A DNA stretch of 64,000 nt from Symsagittifera roscoffensis (GCF_963678635.1 NC_087062.1:74117345-74181344), one strand, 5' to 3'; counted from the stretch's first letter, positions 53,256 to 64,000 are shown. Notes: generated from the sequence alone by a model not told the origin. A program made the numbers and translations.

Positions 53256-54921
53256 TTAAGAATTAGGAAATAAATATAGGCTGAATTTGAAAAAAAAAAA
53301 GATTTTAGTAGGATCAGTGTTTGGAAAGTCCGATGGAATGCATTTAGAGTTACAGAATTCTGTGCTATAATATTTTTGATTGCAAATTGGAATGGAAGAA
53401 TTAATGAAATTCAACGCTTTAATTATTACGTGATTGCGTAATCTCTTTTGATTGGAATTTTCCGATATTGAACTAATTGAATTACATAATGAATTGTCGT
53501 TATCCAACGGATTGAGTGCGTTATATATTTTTTTGATAGTTGCAACTACGAATTCTTCATCGTAATGTGATGGGGGGATTGCCTTTCCCGAAGGAGATCT
53601 TGAAATTAGGTCAGTAAAACCCATGTCTTTTCCTGCTAAATGCTTCATAGTAAAATTAAATGGTAAAAGACGATCTACCCATCTTGTCAATCGACTATGA
53701 TACGTTTTGTTTCCGTGATTAGGTGACAAAGCGGAAATGAGAGCTTTGTGGTCGGTAATAATTTCAAATTCTGAGCCGTAGAGATAATTTTTGTAAGATT
53801 CCACCGCCCTTACAACTCCTAATAACTCTAATTCGTTTGATGAATATTTGGATTTGTGGGGATTTAAAAATCTTGAAGCAAACGATAATGTTTTCCCGTC
53901 GTTACCGTGGAGCTGTTCGAGGGATGCACTTAACCCGTTATGTGAAGCGTCGGTTTTTATTCTCGTGGATCTCTTAACGTCGAAGTGAGTATTTTCTGTA
54001 AGATTGACTATTTGTAGTTTTATCTTATCGAACGCTTTTGTATGAACTTCATTCCAAAGGAAAATTGACTTCTTGTTTAAAAGAGGTCCTAACGGGCTTC
54101 CGAGGGATGCTAGATTGGGTACGAATTTGATTTACTGATAAGTTGACCCAAAGAATGATCTTAATTCCTTTCGATTTTTCGGAATTGGGATGTCTTTAAT
54201 CGCTTTGGTTTTATCGATTAGTGGAGCGATGCCGGATTTTGATATTGTAAAACCGAGCCATTCGATTTTTTTTTGGAAAAATTTGCATTTTGACCATTTA
54301 ACTGCGAAATTGTAACTGTCTAGAGTTGATAAAATTTAATAAACATTTTTCTTGTGGTCAATAAAACTTCCTTTGGAAACGACTAAAATGTCGTCTAGGT
54401 AACAATTGGTAAAAGGAAGATTTCCCAGTGTTGAGTCCATGACTCTTCGAAATTTATTGGGCATATCGCCGAGTCCATAAAGACCAGTTAAGAATTGATA
54501 TGTGCCCGTTATATCTCCGCCTACCAGGCTAAAATTACATTGACTGCTTGTAAAATTCTAACGAAAGTTGACTATATGCATTCTTTAGATCTAGATTGGT
54601 GAACCACACTTCACCGGCGGAATTGTTGGAAATTTGAGCCGCTACATTATCCACTAATTCATGTATGTTGGGCATCTGGTATTTGTTCTTGTAAATTTGT
54701 TTGTTGATAAATTTTGATTCTAGGACTAACTTTATCGATTTGTCCTTTTTACAAGTGATAACTATCGGACTAATAAATCTGTCCTCGTCGCAATTTTCTA
54801 ATTTTTTTGATATTTTCTTCGGATTTGAGCCTGATCAATTCTGTTTTTACTGAATCCAGTAAATGTAATGGGACTCGCCTGCCGCGTAGTTGAATTGGCT
54901 TTAGTGGTTCGTGAAAGTGTG
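53256..54921 (-). pseudogene. Element C reverse transcriptase and RNase H, broken
   Basis: RT motif A (EVWFTNLDLKNAYSQL) is at about 54620-54570 and YLDD at 54401-54390. Frameshifts separate them and follow. RNase H ends in the open piece 53804-53256, with ITDHKAL and a DLISRSP motif. All in the usual order for gypsy elements. Confidence 0.8.
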
Positions 54922-55350
54922 TTACTTTTGTTTGGTTTTTATTTTTCCAATCCGAAGGAAAAGTTGTTTGAAAGTCTTGGAAATCATATCTATTTCATTC
55001 TCTTTGTCGAGTGATGTAATTGAATTGGTAGACTTACAAGTTTTCTTGTTGATGTGTAGCGGGCAATGTTTCTGTGAAACTTCGATTCCCACTTTTATTA
55101 AATTGTCGTTTCCCAAGATGTTTCTTTCATGTCCTTTTGTTAGGAAGAAGTGGCATTCCTTATGAGACCATCCGTTTGAGAAAGTGGGAATGATTACTTT
55201 TCCAGTGATATTAATTGCATTGTTCGTAAATCCGCAATAAAATTCTTTAGTCGCTCGGTCCACTGGATATATCTTCACATAAGGGTCTCGTAACTTCAAC
55301 TCGTGTAGGATGTTTTGTTTAAGGAAACTCACGGGGCTAGCTGAATCCAC
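54922..55350 (-). pseudogene. Element C protease region
   Basis: The frame begins with DSASP in place of the canonical DS/TGA and ends in an ILGNDNL motif, corresponding to ILGxDxL of gypsy retropepsins. The active-site change of Gly to Ser suggests decay or divergence. Confidence 0.6.
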
Positions 55351-56577
55351 CTGTATATTGAGATTTACTTGGTTTTCGTTTCCTAGGCCGAAATAGTTTC
55401 TTCAGTTCCTTTCCTTGATCGTCGTAGATAGTTGTTACGTTTAATACAGAGTAATCATCGTTATCGCTCTGTCCGGACTCCGACCATGCGTTGATTACTT
55501 CACAGCATTTTCTATTAGCGCGGTCGTTATTTACATCCGGTTGTTCCAAAGGATAATTACAATCTGTATTATTTACAATTTGACTATCCACAATATTTAC
55601 ATTTTTACGGCGTGATTTACAGGGTGTAGTAAAATGTCCTCGATATTTACAAGTCGTACAGGTCGTATCTTTTGCGGGGTAAACTGCCAGATGTCCTCTG
55701 GTGAAATTTCCGCCGCATTTCATACACATGTTGTTCCTTTCGATTTTTAGGGTGGGTTCCCTTTTTACATTAAAATGATTAAAAGATTTATTGGATGGGT
55801 ATCCGTTGGATTTAAAAGTACTCGTCATTTTAATTTGGTTTGTTATTCCTTTTTCATCGATCAAGGCCATATTTAAAGCTTCTAGTGGGGTAGAGTTTCC
55901 GTAAGAAGTTTTCGCTGGATATCAGAGTTCTTCATATTATTGATAAATATATCTCGAATCAACTCGTCTTCTCCTGTGGGAATGTCACATCTTTTCGCCA
56001 TTTCCGCGAGTGCCCCCCAGAATTGTTCTTGCAATTCTCTGTCTCTCTGTTTTCTATTCAACAGCTTGTGTCTTTCGAAGGTTATGTTTGTCTTTCTCAC
56101 AAAGGCTATAGACAAGTTTTCTCAGAACTCTTTGAAAGAATTTTGCAGAACTTTAACTCTCGTGAACTTTTGGCCGAATATTTTCTTTCCTTCGTTTCCG
56201 AGGGCCAAATAAAGTATGGACCTGAGTTTTTTGTCCGCCTCTTCTAGTCTCATGCCGTTGAATTTCTTAGTTTCTGACTTTATTGAGGCCATTTCTTCAT
56301 CGTCGTACCTCTTTTGCTCACGGATGTTCCTCTCAAAGCGAGATGTTTTTTGAGAATCAGATTCGTTTTCCGGTGGATTTTCTAGTGTTGGAGGGAGTGG
56401 GTGATATCGTTCCGTTGGATTCAAAAAATTTTCGATAACGATGTTTTCCTTTGCGATTATTGCTAGTTGAAATAAGTCGCTCCACTCTTCCCTAGGAATT
56501 GGTGGGTCCACCGTGTGGTTTTACCAGAATGAAGGTATACCTCTCACGTTTGATTCGTTACTGTTTGACTGCGCCAT
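55337..56577 (-). pseudogene. gag: Element C Gag, broken
   Basis: The ATG at 56577-56575 overlaps the end of the 5' LTR. A TAA at 56523-56521 interrupts residue 18; the frame continues (56511-56122), shifts (56115-55882) and ends in the nucleocapsid (55870-55337). The first knuckle (CMKCGGNFTRGH...) has Tyr in place of its last Cys; the second, CTTCKYRGHFTTPC, is complete. Confidence 0.75.
56562..56576 (-). other. Primer-binding-site candidate of element C
   Basis: TGGCGCAGTCAAACA follows the LTR end directly on the minus strand. TGGCGCAGTC-type sites are common in gypsy-group elements. It overlaps the first gag codons. Confidence 0.5.
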
Positions 56578-56791
56578 GATAAAATGTTCCTTTGTTACAG
56601 CTAATTCTACTTAGTTACAGATAAAATGTGTTTAAAAAGTGAAATAATCTCAAAGTTGAAACATTAAAAAAGTGAGAGAGTATCCTCTCCGCTGGAGAGA
56701 ATGAACATAACAAGGTCAAATCTTAACTAACCAGTTAAAGTAAATTAAGACTAATTAAATGAAATAGGAAAGAGTAGTATGATTCGCAACA
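56577..56791 (-). repeat. Element C 5' LTR
   Basis: Direct repeat of 50217-50430 with about sixteen differences, many in one short indel-rich patch. Confidence 0.85.
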
Positions 56792-56950
56792 CATAATAAT
56801 CTGAGCTACTTGCACAGTAACCAGCTGCACCCCAGCTGGTCAAGGCCAGGGGAAATGGTTCTGACTTTAGCAAATCATCAGAACTAATTCAAACATAAAT
56901 GAAAGCCACCACCGGGAACCCGTTCTACCTTTCCGAGGTAGCAGTGGTGA

Positions 56951-57772
56951 TCATGACACTATATTCTGCACAATTTTGCCTTCTGAATGTAAGCACCGGG
57001 ACAACGCCAAATGACTTTGTGGTTTGGGCATTGGCCTTGCTTTGACCCACGAATATCGGTGCTTCACATAGCAGTGATTGATCGTTGACTTATTATCCGA
57101 GCAACGATAGGAGCAGAGCGGACACTTTAGCCACTCATCACTTGTGCTAGTGCCTTGGTTCAATGCGAAGGATTGCCGAATTAGTTGGAGGACTGAGATG
57201 GTCGGTTCTGATGCACTGATCAGTTTCACATGCGGTTGGCAGTTTTGCAAGTGCTCAGTCCAACCGCTGACATAGACATAAGTCTTGTTGTAGTCGGAGA
57301 GAGGGCAGTCAAATTTGACTTTTCTGGACCCCATCCCCTCGTTGCTGGGCTGCTGGGGGATCTCTACAGTTCTTTCAACTCCTTTATCAGTTTCAATTTC
57401 TTTAGTGTCGGAGTTCAGGACCGTGGTTTCTGAATGATTATCTCTGAGATGCCTGTACATCTCTTTTGCGCTATAAAACATTCTACCACAGTTTTCATCA
57501 GCATACTGAACTGTTTGCGACCTTTTGCCGATAGCATTTGCTTTAAAATCCCCACCGTCTGTGAACTTAAGTTTGGTTGTCGGGTTGTGCAACCAGTTAT
57601 CCTGGTCACACTTAGTCTTGAGCCCATGGTTGTCAAGATCAGCTCTAAGATGCCTAATCCAATCTTTTTGCCAAACTTTAGCACCTTGAAGTAAACCATT
57701 CATGTCATCGACCCTTGATGTTTTTGAAGGAAGCAAACAGTTGAACCCTTCTCCTGCATAGTTGATGTGCAA
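56951..57772 (-). pseudogene. C-terminal zinc-finger region of the non-LTR element
   Basis: An open 273-codon frame joined to RT by frameshift near 57720. Three finger-like segments occur: one with ENCGRMF and HLRDNH, one with FDCPLSDYNKTY and HLQNCQPH, and a better one with LKCPLCSYRCSDNKST and HCYVKHR. The last has the C2H2 spacing. Nucleic-acid binding during target priming is the likely role. Confidence 0.5.
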
Positions 57773-58384
57773 CTGAGGTTGTTTTTACTTTTTCATTCAG
57801 TTCCTTTTGTTTCATTTCATTTCTAGTTTCTAGCCTGAGACACAATCTCTTAGCGCTGTGTATAACCGCTTCTAATCTACCAAGATCATTGCATCCGATA
57901 AAAACGGTCTGTAAGCCGTATAGCAGGACTGGCTCTAGGAAAGTCTCGATGAGGAGACCCTTGTTCCTCAGTGTCAACCTTTTAGACACCAAGGCCAGTC
58001 TAAGACGTAACATTGCTATCCTTTTCTTAGAAATGTGAGCACTGATATACTTGTCAGCGCTCCATCAGATGTTATGATGCTGCCGAGGTACTCAACGTGA
58101 ATAACCTGTTCTACCAGTTCACTGAGTACATTGATAGGAACATTAGTATTATCTTTGGTGTTAATTATAAAACGTTTAGTTTTCTCGCCGGAAATTTCTT
58201 ATTGAGCCAATCCAAAGGTTTTTGCCATCTCATTCATCGACTTGGTAGCGTTTGCTTGGTTGTCAGAGATCAAAGCCAGATCATCAGCGTATGCAAAGTT
58301 TCTTTTCTCTCCACTGGTCTGGCTTAGGAGAAAGTCAAAAAGGATGATAAACAACAGTGGGCCCAAAACGCACCCTTGGCGCAC
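57705..58384 (-). pseudogene. Non-LTR reverse transcriptase, partial
   Basis: RT catalytic region with RQGCVLGPLLF and YADDLALIS (58384-58199), then the thumb with VEYLGSIITSDG in another frame, then a C-terminal helical part (58013-57705, EPVLLYGLQT). Frameshifts between the pieces make it inactive. Confidence 0.75.
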
Positions 58385-58395
58385 CCCCCGGGTCG

Positions 58396-58605
58396 CTACA
58401 AAGGTGTTACCTTTATCATTACCCTGAAGGCATCAGCGTAAAAGCAATCAACCCGCTTTTTACCTTTCTCATCATCAGGGTTAGTGGTACTGTAACAAAC
58501 CACTATTTTAAACATCTCACTTTTAACGCGACTTTTTAACCAGCCCACCATAAGACTGCGGGTCTCGCATAAATCCAGGGCGTCAAAACGCCGCTCAAAC
58601 ATCAA
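58396..58605 (-). pseudogene. AP-endonuclease-like fragment of the non-LTR element
   Basis: The frame has FDALDLCETRS and VVCYSTTNPDD, matching the ETH/R and YxPTN-type motifs of APE endonucleases of non-LTR elements. It is cut off just before the RT. Confidence 0.5.
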
Positions 58606-58765
58606 TTGTTATTATTCCAATGTCCAAATTTCCACGGTTGCTGCCAAACCAAAATCTTTTTTCGGGCCGTTCGCTCCTGTTTCCGATTGGTTTTCTCATT
58701 GGTTTGAATGTAGGTAGTTTTTTTAGGTATGGCTTACTGGACCTTATTACCCAACCTCTGTTAAC

Positions 58766-58933
58766 TACCGAGTAGGAGTTTTGCACTTCAGTCGTTAGCC
58801 GCGTACAGATATGTCTGGTGTCATGTCCTTCAGGGGCGTACACCTTGCCCGGGTTCCACTACTAGGCGGTGACTGTTTGACTTTAGATCCCATCCTTGTT
58901 GTATTTTGTTTTACACTGAGCGGTTTTCGGTTC
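58766..58933 (-). repeat. 168-bp repeat, copy 1
   Basis: About 168 bp from ACCGAGTAG to CGGTTTTCGGTTC, repeated at 60484-60651 with scattered differences. Here it adjoins the 5' end of the non-LTR remnant, and both copies encode EGHxTRxICTRLTTEVQN on the minus strand. Confidence 0.8.
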
Positions 58934-60139
58934 TTTTTCTATCAGCTAGTTTGCCATGCAGTATTTTCATCGTATAGCATGTGTTGCAAAGCGCCGCTTA
59001 GTTTTCTGTGCTGACTTTCATTTCGAGGATACTTTTTAAAAAAAGCCAAAATGTTTGTAATTATCACTTTTATCCTGTTTAAACCATTTTGATAATTGCC
59101 AAGAAAAATTATAAAACTCTTAGAATTTTTTTTGTTGAAAGTTAACCTTGTTCCGCGGTGAGCTAATAGTCTACTCTTATTCTATTTTCTGTAACACAGT
59201 TATTACTTTTTTGTTACTTTTGTTCAATTTTTTTTAACGTTTCAAAGCGGTTCTTAGAGATTTTATAATCAAATATCGTTTCCTGTTCATAATGTCACTA
59301 GTGTTTTAGTTAAAATGGCGATGTTTCTAGTGACCAGCTTCTTTTCCACAGCATGAAACATTTTGAGCAGAAGAACGGAGAGAGACGAAACAGAAGGCAT
59401 GCGCAGTCTTCTTCGAAGCCCAATACCGTGAACAGGGGGAAAAATTTGCGACCAATGCCGGAACAGCAACCTCTGGTCAGTAAACAAGTTAGCCACTGGC
59501 TTGAAGTGCTGAACAACAGAATATCATTTCATTGAATTGACACTAAAAGAAGAGCTTGAAGAACTATTTGAAGAACTACTTTTATGTATGCAGTCGAAGC
59601 GGACACAAATAAGTGCTACTGTCTACCGCAGTTGAACGGGCACTCTCAATTTCTTTGAGGACCAGAGGAAGACAGATATAATCGTCATCATTTAAATAAG
59701 TATCCTAACTCTGTAAGGAAGAGACAGAATCCTGTGGTCCTCAGTAAATAGATCCAACTGCGCCAGTCCAGCGGAATGGAAATGAAGTCACTACGGTTGT
59801 TAATATCCCATAGAGATCACCTGTCCGGCATTTTATTGAAGAAATGGACACAAACCAGGAAGCCATCGCAGCGGCGCCGCATGGCAAAAGGGTGGAGGGC
59901 GGTGGCAATTTCACTGAAACTTCAAGAGGAGACGAACGTCCACTAAATTATAAGATGCTGCTGGATATTTTTTCTACGTTGCTGAGAACAACATGAGTTT
60001 AAGTGCTCATGGCCAGCTAAAAAGAGATATCTGCGAAAGAAATAAGCCCTGTAAAGAAAAGTAGCTGAGAGTAATATGTAAATTTGAAGCAGCTGCAAAA
60101 ATATATGCTTAAAAGAGAAAGAGACACCTTTTGACAAAT
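58934..60139. other. Stretch without supported genes
   Basis: AT-rich in the left half, no clear ORF. The 61-codon ORF at 59353-59535 is Arg/Asn/Gln-rich and could be the N-terminal part of the Penelope-like remnant, but this could not be shown. Confidence 0.4.
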
Positions 60140-60429
60140 GAGTTGAAAAAACCAGAAAATGTTTGAACGATAATGATCTTGTGATAGTGCCGTTTGATAA
60201 CGTCGTAGATTTTTGTGTATTTAAAAAGCAAACATATGAGAAGAAGAAAAACGATATATTGCAAAAACAACAATTTTAATTTAGTGAGAGAACAGTGTGA
60301 CAGACAGTGTTGTCATAAAAAATGAAACAGACATAATCAAAAAGTTATTTGCCTAGAAAAAAGTGGCGAGCAACGATATGCTGTAAATCAAAAAGGATCA
60401 ACTGTGGCGCAGCCGGCTAGGCTGTATGC

Positions 60430-60483
60430 ATTAGCAAAAGTGAAGAAGCGAGACACATCACTTCGCCTTGTCTTGTTTTTAAC
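60430..60483 (+). repeat. Direct repeat flanking the 168-bp insert, left copy
   Basis: ATTAGCAAAAGTGAAGAA ... CACTTCGCCTTGTCTTG, about 54 bp, repeated at 60654-60706 with a divergent middle. It looks like a long target-site duplication of Penelope-element sequence. Confidence 0.7.
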
Positions 60484-60651
60484 CACCGAGTAGTAGTTTT
60501 GCACTTCAGTCGTTAGCCGTGTACAGATATCTCTGGTGCCATGTCCTTCAGTGGCGTGCACGTTGCCCGGGATCCATCACTAGGAGGTGACTGTTTGACT
60601 TTAGATCACATCAATGTTGTATTTTGTTTTACACTGAGCGGTTTTCGGTTC
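60484..60651 (-). repeat. 168-bp repeat, copy 2, inserted in Penelope-like remnant
   Basis: Same unit as 58766-58933. Flanked by ~53-bp direct repeats, so it behaves as an independent insertion, either a 5' fragment of the non-LTR element or a short element of its own. Confidence 0.75.
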
Positions 60652-60653
60652 CG

Positions 60654-60706
60654 ATTAGCAAAAGTGAAGAAACGGGGCTCTCACTTCGCCTTGTCTTGTT
60701 TTTAAC
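60654..60706 (+). repeat. Direct repeat flanking the 168-bp insert, right copy
   Basis: Right counterpart of 60430-60483. Confidence 0.7.
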
Positions 60707-60899
60707 TGGTAGCTAGTTTGGCCTCCTAAATAAAAGATTGGAGGAAAAAAATTATGAAACTGAAGGGCGAACATAGAAACGAAGACGCAATTGGTCAATG
60801 AGATCTTGTAGAAAACACAATTGAACTCCGAAGAGGGTATATTTTCCCTCGATGTAAAAATGTTGTTCACTAACTTTACTAAAAGAGTTTGTTCCTTAC

Positions 60900-63011
60900 G
60901 CCCGGTCAAAGCAAAGACTTAAAGGTATGCACGAAGTCCGAGCTCTCAATCATCATTATCATTGCTTTCCTCAACTCTGGTTTGTCGTATGCTGCGAAGA
61001 TGGTCTCGTCCTTTCGGAATTTCATCTCACCGTATCTTTCAGCATCACCTCCTTGGGTTATTGTCTTCGGATAGGCTCTTTGTTTCACATGAGCCGGAGG
61101 TACTTGCACTTGATTAAACATCTGTACATATTCCCCGTTGGTGCTTTAGTGGTCAAACATCTCCCTGGTGTCTCTTTTCTGTTCTGCTCACTATGATTCA
61201 TTCTTACGTCTTGCAAAGATCTGGCATTCACGTGACCCATGGTGTTGTTTGAGGGCAGGCCCTCAAAGTCAGAAAACCGTAATGCTGTCGTAGAGCTGAA
61301 GTTAGTTCCGGCTGCTATCAATCAGTCCACTCCCTCGATCGAATACAGTCCAATTACTGATAGCTTCGCGCCATTCAGCATTCTCTTCGCATCAGCTGCA
61401 AATCTTACTGTCTGAAGGTTTAGTTTCATTAGATTTTGTTTGTAATCATGCCAGTGGGACGGCATCGGTCTTGACCACATCAATGAACTTCTATCAGGAC
61501 GTCGCTCCTTCCTGCTTTTACTCGTCGTCGTCTCAGATCTGGAGGTGCCTGAGGTCGTTTCCACCGCTTGATTGACTGTTCCCAACCTTCGTCGGAGATG
61601 AATGGTCCTCCTCACTGGTGCTCCACCTAGTCGCTCTAATGCTTCTGATCTTCGTTCTTGCTCGATCGAGCTCTGCAGCGCTTGTGGCACGGCTGCGACT
61701 GATTCCAGGTGTATTTCCAGATTAGGAGACACAAAGGAGGAGATCGCGGGCTCGTTCGTCGCTTTTTCTGTTCTGAGTACTCCCGTGTCGAAAAGTTCAA
61801 CTTCCAACTCATCTAATGACTCTCTCGATCCATTCAATGACTCTTTCATTGTGTCTTCTCCCTGAGGACGATTGTGTTCTCGTGCTCAACGGTATGGTGC
61901 GAACGGTCAGTAGCGCACACTGAAATTTTTGCCACACAATGGTAAACAGGCATAGCAGCATTGACTCCCATTGAGCTTCTTCTGCATCCGAGCTCTTGGA
62001 CAAGTTGTTTGTGCCTATTAGAATTATAATAAATATTTCCACGGTTCTTCCCGGGTTCATCAATTCCACCATCCGATACAATTGGGCTATTGTGGCGCCT
62101 CCGAATGCCATCACCGTAGTGATCCACGAGGTTCTCAGGTTTTGCAAAACTCCCACTAGACTATCGCCCGATATCAAATGCGACGTTCCGAGAGGTGGTT
62201 GCTGCCTTTTCATTGTTGGAATCCACGTCGATCTGTTGAAACATGCTCGCATATCTGCTGCTGTTTTCTTCATTACTTTTGAGGAGAGCTTCACTCTGCC
62301 GGTATCATCGATTGTTCCATAGGGTGCTGTCAACCCGGAAGCTGGCACACTCCTGTTAGCCACGAGTCGGCCAGCGGATTCCACCAGCTTTTGCATGGTT
62401 CGTTCCACGACTGCATCACCCAGGATGTCACTTGGATCCGGGATCGTCACTCTACCGGCCACTGATGGGATTTGCACTTCTGGTATTTGACTTAGTTCGC
62501 GAGGCGTCAGAAGCTCCATCGGGGACTGCCCACGAGGAACATTCCCTGCGGGTAATGATCGTTCCATTGCGGTCGCTGATCCCAGTCGTTCCGATCGCTC
62601 CTTATATTCTTTCTCCACAATCCAGGACTAGGCTTGGTCGCAAGAGGCATTTCACCTGGTTGGCAGGTTCTTGAACTTCCCAATCCAGGCTCGTTCGCCA
62701 AGGCACTTCATGAGAGTGCCCCGTTTCTCCACCTCAGTACCCTCATGTTTGGGCGATCTAGTGCTCCCTGTTGTCCAGAAGCGGCCATCAAAAGACTTCC
62801 GTGGGGCGGTCCCCGCGGTTGTCATGCTTCGAGGTTTTTGTAAAGGCGGCCAGCAACATGACTACCTCTGGGTCCTCGCAGCGAAGTCTCGATCCATCAG
62901 TCGACGATAGAACGCATCTATCACCGGTCTTACATAGGCATCTAAAAGGTCCATTAATTCATTCAGGTCGAAGTTATCAATTTCGTATGATTCGGTTTCT
63001 ATTATCTGCAT
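60900..63011 (-). pseudogene. Family A copy 2 ORF3, SGNH-type
   Basis: The ATG at 63011 starts a frame containing the N-terminal helical part (ELMDLLDAYVRP). The 269-codon piece (62618-61809) is open with ISGDSLVG, GGAT and GTNN. A frame change leads to 61849-61322, which ends in the same TGA as copy 1, then 61321-61085 (AGTNF) and 61121-60906. Sharing the 269-codon boundary and the TGA with copy 1 suggests inherited breaks or a re-organised ORF set. Confidence 0.65.
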
Positions 63012-63217
63012 GCGCAATTGAAATTTGATGAGTGAATAAACGATCAATCAGGATCTAGAAAAAAGTCACGACTATCACATCTGTCAACATTACTCCAAAT
63101 TGTTATTTGTTTGAGCATTCGTGGTCACTATCTTTCCAAACCCAAGGTCCTAATAACATAAAAATTTAACACATAACACATAAAACATAACACATTCGAC
63201 TTTTACTCAACCTATAC

Positions 63218-63659
63218 TCAAATAGTACTTCCTATGTAGAGGTTGGTATCAGAAAAGATCATATTAATCAGCGCATACAGCTCCCGGTGATGCAGTCGTC
63301 CTCGGTTTGGGTCGTACACCGGAAGCGATAGTTCTTTCACCTCCATCTCCATTAAGAAGTCTCTCCGCCTCGTCAGGGACAGAACTAATTCTTCAGGGTC
63401 CACATACTGCTTTTCCCTCGCCCTCGTCACCAAGAAGCATAAATACTATCCTGGTATTTGCGAAACCGCCGAAAGCAAAGCTGCTACACCTCCTACCCCT
63501 GGTCTATTATTCCATAAAACTTCTATATTTTTTTGTATTCTCTCTTAAAGTCTGCTGCTAACGCTGTTCTAAGACTCAAGTCCGCGGTGATCGCTATCGC
63601 ACATGTCTTATTTGTGAGTTTAAAATCGCTATCTGTTTGTTTTATGCTGCTTGAGTATT
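63218..63659 (-). pseudogene. Family A copy 2 macro-like domain
   Basis: C-terminal half (63433-63218) has VTRA, ELSLP, VYDPNRG and the final helix, nearly the same as copy 1. The N-terminal half is in another frame up to the deletion junction. Confidence 0.55.
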
Positions 63660-63928
63660 GGTGAAGTCCGTTCTCTCCCATGTCTTTATCGGCATCACAC
63701 TGACCACTGCTCCTGCTACTCCGATCTTTTTTCAGGGGTGTCTAGCAGATGTGCAGTCACATCTGCTTCGTTTCCAATGTGTACCGCATCTTGTTCCATC
63801 ATGGCGTCATGACCGATTCTACGGACCTTGAGTTCTTCCTGTCCTAAATATATCTGTCTTATTCGGTCACTGTCTGTTGTGACGTAGGTCTTGGTATAAA
63901 TACTAATCCTGTCCACGTTTAACATCAC
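63660..63928 (-). pseudogene. Family A copy 2 protease fragment
   Basis: Open from 63928 to 63716, matching the N-terminal half of copy 1's protease region (MMLNVDRISIYTK), then broken before the active site by a short deletion and the junction. Confidence 0.65.
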
Positions 63929-64000
63929 TTAATATGGTCCACTTACTTCCACGTAGCGCCAGTGACGTTTCTTTATTCGAGCACCACCCGTTGTTAACAA

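Larger units (their letters stand above)
50217..56791 (-). mobile_element. Element C: Ty3/gypsy retrotransposon with short LTRs
   Basis: Two direct repeats of ~215 bp bound a minus-strand order of gag, protease, RT, RNase H, integrase. Length is 6.6 kb, normal for the superfamily. About sixteen differences between the LTRs and many frameshifts show an old insertion. Flanking bases do not show a clear target-site duplication. Confidence 0.9.
56951..58843 (-). mobile_element. Non-LTR retrotransposon remnant
   Basis: The minus strand carries an N-terminal piece (58843-58595), an endonuclease piece (58605-58396), RT pieces (58384-58199, 58013-57705) and a zinc-finger C-terminal region (57772-56951). 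The distance from endonuclease to RT catalytic box is far too short, so an internal deletion removed the RT fingers. Clade not determined. Confidence 0.7.
60140..60898 (+). mobile_element. Penelope-like element RT remnant, interrupted
   Basis: Plus-strand pieces in changing frames match RT of Penelope-like elements: DLVIVPFDNVVDFCVFKK (60172-60230), ARLYALAKVKKRDTSLRL (60410-60465, the YGLPKxHK motif) and FSLDVKMLFTNF (60842-60877, catalytic motif A). A 168-bp insert interrupts it at 60484-60651. The remnant ends where the second family A copy begins (60900), so that element seems to have landed in it. Confidence 0.6.
60900..64000 (-). mobile_element. Family A copy 2, internally deleted, continues past the window
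   Basis: Collinear with copy 1 from 7663 to about 10560 (ORF3 and macro-like domain). At 63659/63660 it jumps to sequence equal to copy 1 near 15454 (protease), so about 4.9 kb of RT, RNase H and integrase is missing. The junction is GCTTGAGTATT / GGTGAAGTCC. Confidence 0.85.

Noticed and set aside
50217-56791. Target-site duplication of element C
   Set aside because: Bases outside the LTRs (left ...CAGAA, right CATAA...) do not match.
59353-59535. Short ORF as start of the Penelope-like element
   Set aside because: Position would fit, but nothing in its sequence identifies it.

Overview
The window is eukaryotic, almost certainly from an invertebrate animal. It has no operons, RNA genes or recognisable host genes. 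Nearly all identifiable sequence is transposable-element or virus-derived, in at least seven families. I cannot name the species.

Layout. (1) 1-4.5 kb, plus strand: an envelope-type glycoprotein gene (chuvirus / BEL-Env style) broken by one in-frame stop, then an unrecognised 601-codon ORF; both coding strands are poor in G. (2) 4.5-7.6 kb: no genes, a perfect 13-bp hairpin and a degenerate tandem repeat. (3) 7.7-18.7 kb, minus strand: a decayed Ty3/gypsy-like element, here 'family A', ordered gag, protease, RT, RNase H, integrase, macro-like domain, SGNH-hydrolase ORF. (4) 20.4-34.4 kb, minus strand: the 3' half of a much larger and nearly intact relative, 'element G', made of an integrase plus macro-like-domain ORF (1055 codons), a 2947-codon third ORF with a canonical SGNH esterase site, and a ~1.27 kb LTR. 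(5) 34.4-44.1 kb, plus strand: an exact inverted copy of 774 bp of the giant ORF, two partial LTR pieces, one near-complete LTR, a repeat-rich leader, an intact gag-protease ORF (1094 codons) and an RT ORF that runs into a 200-N gap. Regions 4 and 5 are complementary halves of one element type facing in opposite directions; joined they would give an element above 20 kb. (6) 44.3-47.9 kb, minus strand: a decayed Polinton/Maverick-like element with a retroviral-type integrase and tightly packed genes. (7) 50.2-56.8 kb, minus strand: a conventional 6.6 kb Ty3/gypsy element with ~215-bp LTRs, dead by many mutations. (8) 56.9-58.9 kb, minus strand: a non-LTR retrotransposon remnant with C-terminal zinc fingers. 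(9) 60.1-60.9 kb, plus strand: a Penelope-like remnant interrupted by a 168-bp insert. (10) 60.9-64 kb, minus strand: a second, internally deleted family A copy.

Most notable is the G/A lineage. It combines a Ty3-type Gag-Pol, a TARG1/OARD1-like macro domain at the end of the integrase polyprotein, and a separate ORF with an SGNH hydrolase domain plus a second degenerate SGNH-like domain. Macro-like and SGNH parts recur in three diverged copies, so they belong to the lineage. LTR elements capturing GDSL/SGNH esterases are known in rotifers; the macro domain and the size of ORF3 are what I would check first. Calls rest on motif reading only; no search was run.
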